A stretch of DNA of 44,388 bases, taken from NCBI RefSeq assembly GCF_905372335.1, contig NZ_CAJPOU010000009.1:1-44388 (forward strand). Direction: 5' to 3'. Below, piece by piece: positions 6,879-16,369 of the stretch. Every line of letters starts with the position of its first letter. Within the stretch, counting starts at the first letter, position 1. The notes beneath the pieces were generated by a model. That model was not told where the DNA came from and ran no database searches. It worked only from the letters and a program-made list of their open reading frames with translations. The position numbers and the translations under genes are program-made. The DNA is from Streptococcus sp. A12 (GTDB lineage Bacteria > Bacillota > Bacilli > Lactobacillales > Streptococcaceae).

Positions 6879-7872
6879 CTTCTCCTTCTACTAACGGCAC
6901 TTTAATATCAATAGCCACTCCCTTTTTGGGACTGGTCAAAATCTTAATTCTTCCTGCCATGTCATCTACTCGATCCTGAATATTCTTCATACCGTAACTT
7001 AGTTCACCCAAAGATTCTGGATCAAACCCCACTCCATCATCTGCTAATTTGAGATGGAGAGATTGTTCTGTTTGCAACAGATAAACATCCAAGCGCTTCG
7101 CATGGGCATGTTTCAGTGTATTGCTCACTACTTCTTGTACAATTCGAAAAATATGCTCTTCAATAGATTTTGGTAATTTTTGAACATCGTGTTCAAAATA
7201 AACTTCTAAATTGCTCTTTTCTTGTAGTTCTCTAAAAATCACCTGGAGACCTTCTACCAAGTTTCGACCTTCTAATTCTGTCGGCCGCAGGTGTAATAAG
7301 AGAATCCGCAAATCATTTTGAGCGGTGTTTAGAATTTCTGTGACCCCCTTCAACTGTTGCCCTACTTTAGGGAGTTGAAGAACTTGATCCTGACTGGCTA
7401 CACCGGACAAAATCATATTAGCTGCAAATAATTCTTGGCTAACCGTATCATGGAGATCTCGAGCAATTCGCCTGCGTTCTCTCTCCACAATCTCTTCTTC
7501 ATTTTGCATGACTCGATTTTCTGTACGTTGTAAATTTTCTGTCAGGCGTTTGAGTTTGCGATCCAAGCGTTGAAACTCTTCATTAATCTCTTTGTTTTCT
7601 CCGAGTTTTAGCTTCTTGCCTTCGAGCAAGTTTCTCAGGTTTTTTTGGACAGTGTTCATGATTGTAAATTGAATCAATTTAATCAATAGAATCATCAAAA
7701 TAGTCAGAGCAACCGTCAAACCAAAGCCGATAAACAGAAAAGCACGCAGTTTGGATAAATCTTCCAATAGATAAGTCCACTGAAAGTCGAAAAGACCAAA
7801 AATAGAATGGATAATAACAGCTAGAATTAAGACCGTATAAAGGAAGATTAAAAGATAGTCTGTTCGTTTCAT
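6853..7872 (-). CDS. liaS: LiaS/VraS sensor histidine kinase
   Basis: Membrane histidine kinase of the LiaFSR system, activated by lipid II-cycle antibiotics and inhibited by LiaF in the absence of stress. 339 aa: two N-terminal membrane segments (about 6-26 and 44-68) with a very short outer loop, typical of intramembrane-sensing kinases; a coiled linker; HisKA_3 with phospho-acceptor H141 in ARDLHDTVSQELFA; and a HATPase domain with N-box EVVSNTLKHAHA and G-boxes DDGVGFD and GMKNIQDR. It starts in an ATGA overlap with liaF and overlaps liaR. Confidence 0.96.
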   Translation of the reverse strand: MKRTDYLLIFLYTVLILAVIIHSIFGLFDFQWTYLLEDLSKLRAFLFIGFGLTVALTILMILLIKLIQFTIMNTVQKNLRNLLEGKKLKLGENKEINEEFQRLDRKLKRLTENLQRTENRVMQNEEEIVERERRRIARDLHDTVSQELFAANMILSGVASQDQVLQLPKVGQQLKGVTEILNTAQNDLRILLLHLRPTELEGRNLVEGLQVIFRELQEKSNLEVYFEHDVQKLPKSIEEHIFRIVQEVVSNTLKHAHAKRLDVYLLQTEQSLHLKLADDGVGFDPESLGELSYGMKNIQDRVDDMAGRIKILTSPKKGVAIDIKVPLVEGEDDEIITSR

Positions 7873-8564
7873 CCTCTGACGACCTCCACATCTCCTACAA
7901 TCCCCGCAATAACAAGCTTCACTGTTCGATGGGAACTTCGATAATTCAGTGTCTCCATGCTTACTGTCTCATTTCTCAATTTCCTAGGTTTTTGAGAGAA
8001 GAGGCGCAATTCTCCATATAAGGTATTTACCTGCAAGCTAAGCTCCACATCCACCGGCAAAATAATTTTCGTATTGCCAAACATCTTTCTCATGATGATG
8101 ACATTGTCATGATTCACAACAATCACTTCGTCTAAGTGGATCGTATCCTTCCCGAATAAACGTGTAATCGTTAAATCGCGAAAATGGCAGTTTACCTTTG
8201 AAAAATGATGCAGATCCCCAATCCAAGGCGTTTTCTCTTGTCGGATTTCTACATCTTCCTCATAATCTATCTTCACTTCTTCGTTTTCACGGTAAAAATA
8301 GGGATAAGCCACCAGCATGGCATAGACGACGGCAAACAAAAGCGCAGCAATGACATAAGGATTTAACATGACAATAAAAAACAGCAGAATGCTGGATGCC
8401 ACTAAAAGAAAATTACTCCGCTGTTTTCCGATGTAATAATACAATAAAAGCAAGCACAGAACCACGATTAGGACGATACGAGATATATTTCCCGCCAAAA
8501 TAGTGATTGCAGCCATGGTGAGTAACAAAGCTTCAACAAACACAAACAATTGAATCTTCCACAT
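7869..8564 (-). CDS. liaF: LiaF, inhibitor of the LiaSR system
   Basis: Negative regulator that keeps LiaS inactive. 231 aa: four hydrophobic segments in residues 5-100 and a cytoplasmic C-terminal beta-rich domain (about 110-231, LiaF/DUF2154) with the LFGNTKIILPVDVEL-type repeat typical of the family. SD GGAGAGG lies about 8 bp before the ATG. First gene of the Lia operon. A loose TAAAAT -10 candidate lies at 8584-8589 without a good -35, so the promoter is not firmly identified. Confidence 0.94.
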   Translation of the reverse strand: MWKIQLFVFVEALLLTMAAITILAGNISRIVLIVVLCLLLLYYYIGKQRSNFLLVASSILLFFIVMLNPYVIAALLFAVVYAMLVAYPYFYRENEEVKIDYEEDVEIRQEKTPWIGDLHHFSKVNCHFRDLTITRLFGKDTIHLDEVIVVNHDNVIIMRKMFGNTKIILPVDVELSLQVNTLYGELRLFSQKPRKLRNETVSMETLNYRSSHRTVKLVIAGIVGDVEVVRG

Positions 8565-8652
8565 AATTGAACCTCTCCATTCTATTTTATCAAAATTCTA
8601 AATGATTCGCTTCCGCCTCTAGAAGGATTCATTCCAACTCTCACTTTACTAA

Positions 8653-8681
8653 AAAACCAGACCAATGAGGTCTGGTTTTAT
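8653..8681 (-). terminator. Terminator of the gmk-stkP operon
   Basis: Perfect 11-bp stem (8653-8663 with 8669-8679), loop AATGA, and A-tracts/T-tracts on both sides. It separates stkP from liaF, so Lia genes need their own promoter or readthrough. Confidence 0.88.
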
Positions 8682-8693
8682 AAGGTCATCATG

Positions 8694-10565
8694 TTAAGAT
8701 TCTGGCTCAGTAGAAGCCGAAGGTTCCGTATTGGAATGGGATTCTACTGTTGTAGAGGTTGAACTTTCTGATGAACTACTTGAAGCTTTCGTGCTACTTG
8801 ATGGTTCCGTCTTCGGTTCGTATACAGTCAAGACAATGCGAGTCTTTTTAATATCGATGCTCGATTGAGCTTCTGGAGTCTGACTCACAATTTGACCTGG
8901 TAAGACTTCTACACCAGCCGGAAGATGCGATGTGGTCTTCCGTTCAATATTTGCTTCCTTCACCCCATAGATCTGAACGAGATTAGAGACAGCAAATTCA
9001 TAATTAGAACCAACATAACTTGGTAACTCAATCGAATTACTTTCCTTCGATACTTTCAGAACAACCTTGGTATTAGAAGTCAAATCATATTTTTGACCAG
9101 CGGCAGGAGATTGCTCAAGCACGATTCCTGGCTCCACTTCATTGGTCTCGACTTCTTCAATCGAAATCAGCTTGCTAGAAAGCTTATAGGTGGTTTTCAG
9201 ATCATTTTCCGCATCTTCTCTAGACCTACCAGTATAGTCCGGCATATTAAAGGTGCTTGGTCCTTTCGAGACAACCAAATCAACCTTGCTGTTTTCCTTT
9301 TTCTGAGCTCCTGCATTTGGATTGGTACGGATTACATAACCCTCCAGCACCGAATCACTGTATTCTTCTTTTTCGTCTCCCACTTGAAGATCCTGATCTT
9401 CAATGATAGCACGCGCTTCTGCTACTGTTTTTCCAGATACATCCGGCACTGTTTTGTTGGCTGGACTCATATAAAGAAGAAAGGCAAAGGCAGCTAGTAC
9501 CAAAGCTAGGGCGACAAACAAGACCTTGTAGCGCGTCCGCAAACGACGACGTGGCTTATTTTTTGGAGAAACTGGAGCTGTTCGATCCTCTGAAGCCACT
9601 GGTCGGTCCTCATGAACTGTAGGACGAGCCTCTGATGTTGGAAGTGGAGCCGGTTTTGGAACCACATTCACCTTTGGTAGGGTCTTAGTATCCGCTTTTG
9701 AAGCGTCATCAAAGACTAATTTTTTCTCATTACGGCGTTCATAAGATAGACAACTTGACAAGTCGACATACATTTCAGCTACCGACTTATAGCGATCGGA
9801 TAGTTTCTTTGCTGTTGCCTTAATCACCACATTTTCCAAAGCCTGCGGAACATTTTTGTTCTCTTCAATGATGGACGGAAGTGGTTTTTGGAAATGTTGC
9901 AGCGCAATGGTCACTGCACTATCCCCATCATAAGGGATATGACCCGTCAGCATTTCGTAGAAAATGATCCCCATTGCATAGATATCACTTTGAATAGAAG
10001 CTTTCGATCCTCTGGCTTGCTCTGGTGATAAATAATGAACCGAACCCAACATAGAGTTGGTCTGGGTGAGACTGGTCTCTGCAAAGGCTACTGCAATCCC
10101 AAAGTCAGAAACCTTGGCATTTCCGTCCGATGTTAAAAGGACATTTTGAGGTTTCAAATCACGGTGAATAATGCCTTGCGTGTGCGCCAAGCGCATAGCA
10201 AGAAGGATTTGCCCCATCAAGCGAACAGCTTCTTCATTTGAGAGAGGGGCATTTTCTTTGATATAGCGTTTCAAGTCCAAACCAGCGACATATTCCATCG
10301 CCAAGTATTGCTGGCCATCCTCTTCACCGATATCCGTGATCCGAACGATATTTGGATGATCCAAATCTGCCATCGCTTTGGCCTCTCGTTGGAAGCGTGC
10401 AACTGCAATTGGATCTGTTTGGTAATTGGTCCTCAGTACTTTAACTGCAACTTCTTCACCATCTAAGATTAAATCCCGAGCGAGGTAGACATCTGCCATC
10501 CCTCCACGCCCGATTTGACGGATTATCTTATATCGTCCGGCAAAAATTTTGCCGATTTGAATCAT
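8694..10565 (-). CDS. stkP: StkP/PknB Ser/Thr protein kinase with three PASTA domains
   Basis: Membrane eukaryotic-type kinase that controls septal wall synthesis. 623 aa: kinase domain (about 12-270) with G-loop IGRGGMADVY, K42, HRD 134-136, DFG 154-156, activation-loop threonines T167 and T169, and SPEQ 180-183; a basic juxtamembrane stretch (KPRRRLRTR); one TM segment (about 347-366); three PASTA repeats (about 370-435, 437-508, 510-583); and a Ser/Thr/Glu-rich tail (586-623). S. pneumoniae StkP has four PASTA repeats, so this one is a three-repeat form. It starts in an ATGA overlap with phpP. Expected substrates include MapZ and GpsB, both encoded here. Confidence 0.97.
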   Translation of the reverse strand: MIQIGKIFAGRYKIIRQIGRGGMADVYLARDLILDGEEVAVKVLRTNYQTDPIAVARFQREAKAMADLDHPNIVRITDIGEEDGQQYLAMEYVAGLDLKRYIKENAPLSNEEAVRLMGQILLAMRLAHTQGIIHRDLKPQNVLLTSDGNAKVSDFGIAVAFAETSLTQTNSMLGSVHYLSPEQARGSKASIQSDIYAMGIIFYEMLTGHIPYDGDSAVTIALQHFQKPLPSIIEENKNVPQALENVVIKATAKKLSDRYKSVAEMYVDLSSCLSYERRNEKKLVFDDASKADTKTLPKVNVVPKPAPLPTSEARPTVHEDRPVASEDRTAPVSPKNKPRRRLRTRYKVLFVALALVLAAFAFLLYMSPANKTVPDVSGKTVAEARAIIEDQDLQVGDEKEEYSDSVLEGYVIRTNPNAGAQKKENSKVDLVVSKGPSTFNMPDYTGRSREDAENDLKTTYKLSSKLISIEEVETNEVEPGIVLEQSPAAGQKYDLTSNTKVVLKVSKESNSIELPSYVGSNYEFAVSNLVQIYGVKEANIERKTTSHLPAGVEVLPGQIVSQTPEAQSSIDIKKTRIVLTVYEPKTEPSSSTKASSSSSESSTSTTVESHSNTEPSASTEPES

Positions 10566-11302
10566 GACACATCCTCCTCAGCAAAGCGAATCAGTACAAC
10601 TGTAATATTGTCCAAACCGCCAGCATTATTCGCAAAGCGAATCAAGGTTTTTGCCTTTTCTTCAATCGATAAATCGCTGACAACGATATCACGGATTTCA
10701 TCGCCAGAGATCATATTGGTTAATCCATCACTATTGATAACAATGAAATCTCCCGCTTCAACCGTAACCATACCAAAATCCGGCTGCAATTCATCTTTTT
10801 GTCCAATGGATTGGGTGATGATATTGCGCTGGGGATGATGAGCTGCCTCTTCTTCCGTAATCTGTCCTGCCTTGAGCAAGGCGTTTACTAAAGAATGGTC
10901 ACTGGTCAATTGATGGTATTCCCCATTACGCACGAGTCCAATTCGGGAATCCCCTACATGCGCAAATAAGACTTGGTTATCAATAACGGCAACAGCTTCG
11001 AGAGTTGTTCCCATTCCTTTATGTTCTTCATCTTGACCAATGCGATGGATCTGCTGGTTTTCTTTTTCCAGATACTCCGCAAACCACTCTCTGACTTCAT
11101 TAATGGTGCTGATTTCAGTTGCTACCCAAGCAGCGCCGAGATCGGTAACAGCCATCTCGCTAGCAATATTACCAGCACGATGCCCCCCCATCCCGTCAGC
11201 TAGAAAAACCATGGATTTTCCCGCTTTATTTTTATATTGATTTGCATAGTCTTGGTTATTTGTCCGTCTTTGACCTACATCGGTTAAGATAGAAATTTCC
11301 AT
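10562..11302 (-). CDS. phpP: PhpP/Stp PP2C-type protein phosphatase
   Basis: Cytoplasmic metal-dependent Ser/Thr phosphatase that reverses StkP phosphorylation. 246 aa with the PP2C motifs: RRTNNQD (12-18), LADGMGGHRAGN (34-45), FAHVGDSRIGL, INSDGLTNMI and GLDNITVVL, supplying the metal-binding aspartates. AGGAGG stands 11 bp before the ATG. It overlaps stkP by 4 bp, the usual phosphatase-kinase pair, and follows rsmB by 21 bp. Confidence 0.97.
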   Translation of the reverse strand: MEISILTDVGQRRTNNQDYANQYKNKAGKSMVFLADGMGGHRAGNIASEMAVTDLGAAWVATEISTINEVREWFAEYLEKENQQIHRIGQDEEHKGMGTTLEAVAVIDNQVLFAHVGDSRIGLVRNGEYHQLTSDHSLVNALLKAGQITEEEAAHHPQRNIITQSIGQKDELQPDFGMVTVEAGDFIVINSDGLTNMISGDEIRDIVVSDLSIEEKAKTLIRFANNAGGLDNITVVLIRFAEEDVS

Positions 11303-11323
11303 ACTGTCCGTATCCTCCTGAGA

Positions 11324-12646
11324 TTACGATATTCTTCGAAAACGACTAATAAAGAAACCGTCGCTTCCATACAATTCTGGTGTAATTAAAATACAGCCAT
11401 CTTTCAGAATATCTTTTCGTTCATGATCTAATGGCACGAGTTCAAAATTTGGATGGGTTTCTAAAAACTGGTCAACCACATCAAAATTCTCTTCTCTTAT
11501 AATTGTGCATGTACTGTAGACTATTATACCATCTTTCCGCACACTTTGACAAACTCCATCCAATATTTCCAATTGAATCGCCTGTAGAGACGCAAAGTCA
11601 GCATTGTCTTTATTGTACTTGATATCTGGCTTACGGCGGATCAAACCAATCCCAGAACAAGGGGCGTCTACCAAGATTTTATCGAAGGCATCCGCTCCAA
11701 AAGCTTCAAACACCTTGCTGGCATCCAGTTTTTTTGTCTGGATTTTATCTGCAACTCCCAGACGTTCCGCATTTTCCTGAATTAATTGGAGCTTATGATC
11801 GTACAAGTCCAAAGCTGTAACCTGCCCATCAACTAGATAAGAAGCTAGATGGGTGGTCTTGCCCCCAGGTGCTGCACAGGCATCCAAGACCTGGTCTGAT
11901 GGTTGGACCTCTAAAGCCGGAGCGACCAATTGACTGGTCTCATCTTGAATGGTTAATTTCCCTTGTTTGAAGTAATCAGAGCCCGCAAAATAGCCATTCT
12001 CCTTTACGAGGGCAGTTGAAGCCAATAAAGAATCCGAAGCCTGCAATTGCTCCTTGATGTCTTCTTTTTGATCCAGATCGACAACACGAACACTGGCCTT
12101 GTTGCGAACATAGAGACTCTCAAAAATCGCAATTGCCCGCTGTTCACCATACTCGTCCATCAACTTTTTCACCAACCAAACCGGAAGAGAATAGCGGATT
12201 GAAAGTCGTTTGTTGATTCGTTTAATCTGGTCAATTGATGGAAACTCCTCTCGTAGTATTTTCCGTAAGAGAGCATTGACATATTTTTCGCTGCCTTTTT
12301 TCCGTTGCTTGGCAAGCTCTACTGCTTCATGAACAACAGCATGGGGAGGAATCTTCTCCAGATAGACGAACTGATAGAGGCTCATTAATAAAAGATGATA
12401 GATCCAGGGATCTACCTGGTCTCGATCAGCGACAAAGTGCGATAGATACCATTCCAAGGTTAGTTTACGTGAAACCGTCCCATAGACGATTTCGGTTACT
12501 AGACTTTTATCTACATCTGACAAGGTTGCCTTGCCCAAGGATTTTTTGAGGGCGATGTTTGAAAAAGCACCGTCCTGGAAAATCTCTCCTAGGGTAGATA
12601 GGGCCACCCCTCGTGCAGTCTGCATCTTATTTACCAAATTGATCAC
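11324..12646 (-). CDS. rsmB: RsmB/Sun, 16S rRNA cytosine-C5 methyltransferase
   Basis: Methylates C967 (E. coli numbering) of 16S rRNA using SAM. 440 aa: N-terminal NusB-like RNA-binding domain (about 8-135) and a Rossmann methyltransferase domain with SAM motif LDACAAPGGKTTHLA, motif IV DAPCSGIGLIRR and the catalytic Cys in VYSTCTI. The listed start is a GTG overlapping the end of fmt. An ATG at 12625, one base past the fmt TAA, would start MQTARGVAL and is equally possible; neither has a strong SD, so translation probably depends on coupling to fmt. Confidence 0.94.
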   Translation of the reverse strand: MINLVNKMQTARGVALSTLGEIFQDGAFSNIALKKSLGKATLSDVDKSLVTEIVYGTVSRKLTLEWYLSHFVADRDQVDPWIYHLLLMSLYQFVYLEKIPPHAVVHEAVELAKQRKKGSEKYVNALLRKILREEFPSIDQIKRINKRLSIRYSLPVWLVKKLMDEYGEQRAIAIFESLYVRNKASVRVVDLDQKEDIKEQLQASDSLLASTALVKENGYFAGSDYFKQGKLTIQDETSQLVAPALEVQPSDQVLDACAAPGGKTTHLASYLVDGQVTALDLYDHKLQLIQENAERLGVADKIQTKKLDASKVFEAFGADAFDKILVDAPCSGIGLIRRKPDIKYNKDNADFASLQAIQLEILDGVCQSVRKDGIIVYSTCTIIREENFDVVDQFLETHPNFELVPLDHERKDILKDGCILITPELYGSDGFFISRFRRIS

Positions 12647-13562
12647 CTACTTGCAGTTGTCGCCCTAAACCATTTAAGAAATCTCCGACAGGCATTTTGG
12701 GTTTACCGGCTGGCTGAACAAGGGTCAAGGCCAAGGCTCCCTCACCCGTCGCAACAACGATTTCATTTTTATGGAGAGCTAAAATTTCCCCTGGTTCTCC
12801 TTGACCTTCACACGGTTTTGCTTGGTAAATTTTAAAGCGTTCACCCTTCCATAGGGTATGGGCAACTGGCCAAGGATACATGCCTCGAACTTGGTTAAAG
12901 AGTTCACGGTTGGTCCGTGTCCAATCCAGGCGTTCTTCTTCTGGCTTGATATTTGGAGAGAAGGTGACTTGTTGGGGATCCTGCGGTTGGGGCTTAAGCT
13001 CTCCCGCAAGGTAAGCTGGCAGTGTTTCTAAAAGAAGATCCCGACCGACAAGAGCCAATTTCTCAAATAGGGTTCCCACATTGTCTTCCTCTAAAATAGG
13101 GATGGCGCGAGAAGAAATCATATCTCCAGCATCCATCTCTTTGACCATTTCCATGATGGTCACACCAGCTTCTTTATCCCCATTCATGATGGCATAATGA
13201 ATAGGCGCTCCACCACGGTATTTTGGAAGAAGAGAAGCGTGCACGTTGACAGAAAACTTCATCGCCTCTAACAAACGACTCGGCAAAAACTGTCCAAAGG
13301 CTGCTGTGACAATCCCATCTGCTCCCAAAGCCAATAAGTCTTCTAGTTCTTGGCTTCCAGATAGTTTCTCCGGCTGATAGATTGGCAAGCCTGCTTCTAA
13401 AGCCGCTTCTTTTACTGGTGTCATTCGGATTTCTTTTTTACGACCAACTGCCCGATCTGGTTGGGTCACAACGGCTAGAATATCATAGCGTTCATCAGAA
13501 ATCAAGCCTTTTAAGACTGTAGCTGAGAAATCAGGCGTTCCCATAAATAGTATTTTTGTCAT
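12627..13562 (-). CDS. fmt: Methionyl-tRNA formyltransferase
   Basis: Formylates initiator Met-tRNA with 10-formyl-THF. 311 aa: formyltransferase domain with KILFMGTPDFSA at the start and the catalytic stretch VHASLLPKYRGGAPI (107-121, including H108), then a C-terminal OB-like tRNA-binding domain (about 205-311). AAGGAG precedes the ATG. It lies 11 bp after priA in the same operon, the common priA-fmt-rsmB order of Firmicutes. Confidence 0.97.
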   Translation of the reverse strand: MTKILFMGTPDFSATVLKGLISDERYDILAVVTQPDRAVGRKKEIRMTPVKEAALEAGLPIYQPEKLSGSQELEDLLALGADGIVTAAFGQFLPSRLLEAMKFSVNVHASLLPKYRGGAPIHYAIMNGDKEAGVTIMEMVKEMDAGDMISSRAIPILEEDNVGTLFEKLALVGRDLLLETLPAYLAGELKPQPQDPQQVTFSPNIKPEEERLDWTRTNRELFNQVRGMYPWPVAHTLWKGERFKIYQAKPCEGQGEPGEILALHKNEIVVATGEGALALTLVQPAGKPKMPVGDFLNGLGRQLQVGDQFGK

Positions 13563-13573
13563 TTTTTCTCCTT

Positions 13574-15964
13574 CTACATAAAACTTTGCGGTTCATTGTC
13601 AATGCTGACTCGAAGATCTTGATTTTCCCTCTCTTGAGTATAGTCCAAAATCTGATTTAAAACCTGTGGTAAGTGGTCTTCAAACCGGTACTTCAACAGA
13701 ATCTGGTAATGGAATAAATTATGCGTGCGAGCAATCGGTTTTGGAGTTGGTCCCAAGATTTGGACCTGATCGGACAGACCTGCTTTCAACAGATCCATCA
13801 CCTGATAAGCTTTTTTAACCACGACCTCTTCTTGTTTGTGAGAGAGGGTCAAACCTACCGTGTAATAATAAGGTGGATAACCTAACTGGTGGCGCACCTT
13901 CATTTCATAGGCATAAAATCCTTCATAATCTTGGCGTTTCGCATATTCAATGGCGTAATGATGAGGATTATAGGTCTGGATCAGAACCTGTCCTTCTTTA
14001 TCCGCACGACCAGCCCGCCCTGCCACCTGGGTTAACAGTTGGAAAGTCCGCTCTGACGAGCGAAAATCAGGCAAATTTAGAGCTGTATCAGCATTTAGGA
14101 CACCGACTAGCGTTACATTAGGGAAATCCAAACCTTTGGCGATCATCTGGGTCCCCAGTAAAATATCGGCTTGTCCTTGGCCAAACTGGTCCAACAAGGT
14201 CTCGTGACTCCCTTTTTTCCGAGTAGTATCAACGTCCATCCGCAGAATACGAGCCTCGGGGAAAATTTCTTGTAGCTCATCGTAGGCCTTCTGTGTCCCC
14301 GTCCCGTAATAACGAATCGATCGACTTTGACAATTAGGGCAGACTGTTGGAATAGCCTTGTGGTAATTGCAATAATGGCAATCCATCGTCTTGGTATCCA
14401 TGTGAAGGGTCAAGGAGATATCACAATTCGGACAGGTATCTACCTGACCACACTCCCGACACATCACAAAGCTGGAATAACCCCGGCGATTGAGCATAAG
14501 GACGACTTGCTCTTTTCGTTGCAGACGTTCTGCTATCGCTTCTAGCAACTTAGGTGTATAGGTTCCGGATTCTTGCTGGCCAATATAATCCCTGAAATCA
14601 ATCACTTCCACCTCTGGAATACGGGCAAGAGGATTGGCTCGTTGGGTCAATTGAATAAATTCATAGACTCCTTTTCCTGCACGGGCTCGTGTTTCTAGAC
14701 TAGGTGTCGCCGACCCCAAGACCAAAACAGCCTGGTGATACTGAGCTCGTAGTAAGGCCACTTCACGCGCATGGTAGCGAGGATTGCTATCTTGTTTATA
14801 GGTAGCCTCATGTTCTTCATCGATAATAATGGCCCCTAGGTTCTTCAGAGGTGCAAAGATAGCAGACCTCGCTCCTACGACCACTTGAGCTTCTCCACGT
14901 TCAACACGTCTCCACTCATCGTATTTTTCACCATTGGATAGACCTGAATGAAGTATGGCCACCCGATCCCCAAAGCGAGAAATGAAGCGATCCGTCACTT
15001 GAGGCGTCAAGGAAATTTCGGGAACCAACATAATAGCTGTTTTTCCCTTTTCCAGCACCTCTTGGATGATTTGGAGATAAACCTCCGTCTTCCCACTTCC
15101 TGTGACCCCTTCTAGCAAAAAAGGTTTGGAAGATTGCCCAATTTTGCTGGTTACCGCTTGAACGGCTCGTTCTTGTTCAGCATTTAAAACCAAGGCCTCT
15201 GTCGACTCTTTGTTTTTAAAGTAGGCAGCCGCACGATTAACTTCTTTTTCAAAAATAAGCAAGGCACCCTGGTCAATGAAATAGTTTACCACTGGACGAG
15301 AGAATTCCGCCAATAAATCACTCAAAGGCGCTTCTACTTCCTGACCTTGGAAAAACTCACGCAAGGCCAAGCGCTTTTTAGCATTCTTAGCGATTTCCAA
15401 ATTTTTAAGTAGGTGATGACTTACCCGATACCATTTTTCTGTTTTGATACGTTTACGATCCACTGCTTGGTATTCTACTTCCAACTCTCCCTTACGAGTC
15501 AGTCGCATCATTCGTACTTGAGCATCAATATCCAAAGAAGAAAAGGCCAAACTGGTCGCTGTTCCAAAAATGTCTTCTCTATCTTCTAGAGATAGCAGTT
15601 CTGTCGGATGGAGAATTTTGTCATAGGAAGAATTTAAAACACTCGGTAGCATGGCTTTTAAGAGGGTGATCTTGTAGGCAAAAACCGTCTTCCGCAACTG
15701 ATCTGCCAGCCAAAATTGCTCCTCTCCTAGAACTGGTTGGTAGTCTAAGACCTCCACGATACTTTTCAATTCTTGGTCTTGAGCTGCTGGAGTGGTCTCT
15801 TCAAGGCCAACCACAATCCCTTGAATGAGCCGATTGCCCTTCCCAAAGGGAATATGGACCCGCATTCCTTTTTCCAAGAACGGAGAAAACTCTTCTGGTA
15901 CCTGGTAACTATAGGGTTTGTCTGTTTGCATCAAGGGAACATCAACGATGACTTGTGCCAGCAT
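13574..15964 (-). CDS. priA: PriA, primosomal replication-restart helicase
   Basis: 3'-5' helicase that reloads the replisome at collapsed forks. 796 aa from the chosen start: N-terminal 3'-fork-binding and winged-helix regions (about 1-230), helicase core with Walker A GVTGSGKTEVY, DEEH box (IIIDEEHEATYKQD) and GSATPSLETRA, zinc-binding Cys cluster (CRECGQVDTCPNC, CHYC, CPNC) and motifs V/VI (GTQMIAKGLDFPNV, QVAGRAGR). The frame is open to 16024, but the ATG at 15964 has a near-perfect AAGGAGGTGA and begins MLAQVIVDVPLMQTDKPY, the usual PriA N terminus. Confidence 0.97.
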   Translation of the reverse strand: MLAQVIVDVPLMQTDKPYSYQVPEEFSPFLEKGMRVHIPFGKGNRLIQGIVVGLEETTPAAQDQELKSIVEVLDYQPVLGEEQFWLADQLRKTVFAYKITLLKAMLPSVLNSSYDKILHPTELLSLEDREDIFGTATSLAFSSLDIDAQVRMMRLTRKGELEVEYQAVDRKRIKTEKWYRVSHHLLKNLEIAKNAKKRLALREFFQGQEVEAPLSDLLAEFSRPVVNYFIDQGALLIFEKEVNRAAAYFKNKESTEALVLNAEQERAVQAVTSKIGQSSKPFLLEGVTGSGKTEVYLQIIQEVLEKGKTAIMLVPEISLTPQVTDRFISRFGDRVAILHSGLSNGEKYDEWRRVERGEAQVVVGARSAIFAPLKNLGAIIIDEEHEATYKQDSNPRYHAREVALLRAQYHQAVLVLGSATPSLETRARAGKGVYEFIQLTQRANPLARIPEVEVIDFRDYIGQQESGTYTPKLLEAIAERLQRKEQVVLMLNRRGYSSFVMCRECGQVDTCPNCDISLTLHMDTKTMDCHYCNYHKAIPTVCPNCQSRSIRYYGTGTQKAYDELQEIFPEARILRMDVDTTRKKGSHETLLDQFGQGQADILLGTQMIAKGLDFPNVTLVGVLNADTALNLPDFRSSERTFQLLTQVAGRAGRADKEGQVLIQTYNPHHYAIEYAKRQDYEGFYAYEMKVRHQLGYPPYYYTVGLTLSHKQEEVVVKKAYQVMDLLKAGLSDQVQILGPTPKPIARTHNLFHYQILLKYRFEDHLPQVLNQILDYTQERENQDLRVSIDNEPQSFM

Positions 15965-16026
15965 GCTTTCACCTCCTTCCTGTCCTAGCGCTAAATAGCA
16001 AAAAATAAGATTGAGCGAACCCAACC

Positions 16027-16341
16027 TTAAATTTTTTCACCATCTTCTTTTTCTTTCGCGATTTGTTCTTTAATTTTACGCTCTTCTTCTTCTTTACGCA
16101 AGCGTTCTGCTTCGATTCGACGACGAACCGCTTCACGCTTAGCTTCTGGATCTGGGTGAATCACCACATTTCCTGATTCAATCTCTTCCAAGGCACGCAA
16201 GGTAGATTTTACTGATTGAAATTCTTGAGTAGGAGTTGCACCACTCTCTAACTCATGAGCTCGTTTGGCTTCAAGAATAACCAAAGAGTATTTTGACGGT
16301 ACTTTATCCAACAATGTGTCAATGGACGGTTTTAACATCAT
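16027..16341 (-). CDS. rpoZ: RNA polymerase omega subunit
   Basis: Assembly subunit of RNA polymerase, 104 aa. Omega fold at about 1-70 (MLKPSIDTLLDKVPSKYSLV, AKRAHEL, LRALEEIESG), with a highly charged helical tail (about 75-104) usual for streptococcal omega. Tandem ATGs at 16341 and 16338; either may be used. It lies between gmk and priA as in most Firmicutes. Confidence 0.96.
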   Translation of the reverse strand: MMLKPSIDTLLDKVPSKYSLVILEAKRAHELESGATPTQEFQSVKSTLRALEEIESGNVVIHPDPEAKREAVRRRIEAERLRKEEEERKIKEQIAKEKEDGEKI

Positions 16342-16369
16342 AATCTTTTTACCTAATTCCTATTCTAAA

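Noticed and set aside
9093..9497. 134-aa plus-strand ORF
   Set aside because: Antisense to the PASTA region of stkP; a shadow frame.
15965..16024. N-terminal extension of priA
   Set aside because: The internal ATG at 15964 has a near-perfect Shine-Dalgarno and matches known PriA N termini.
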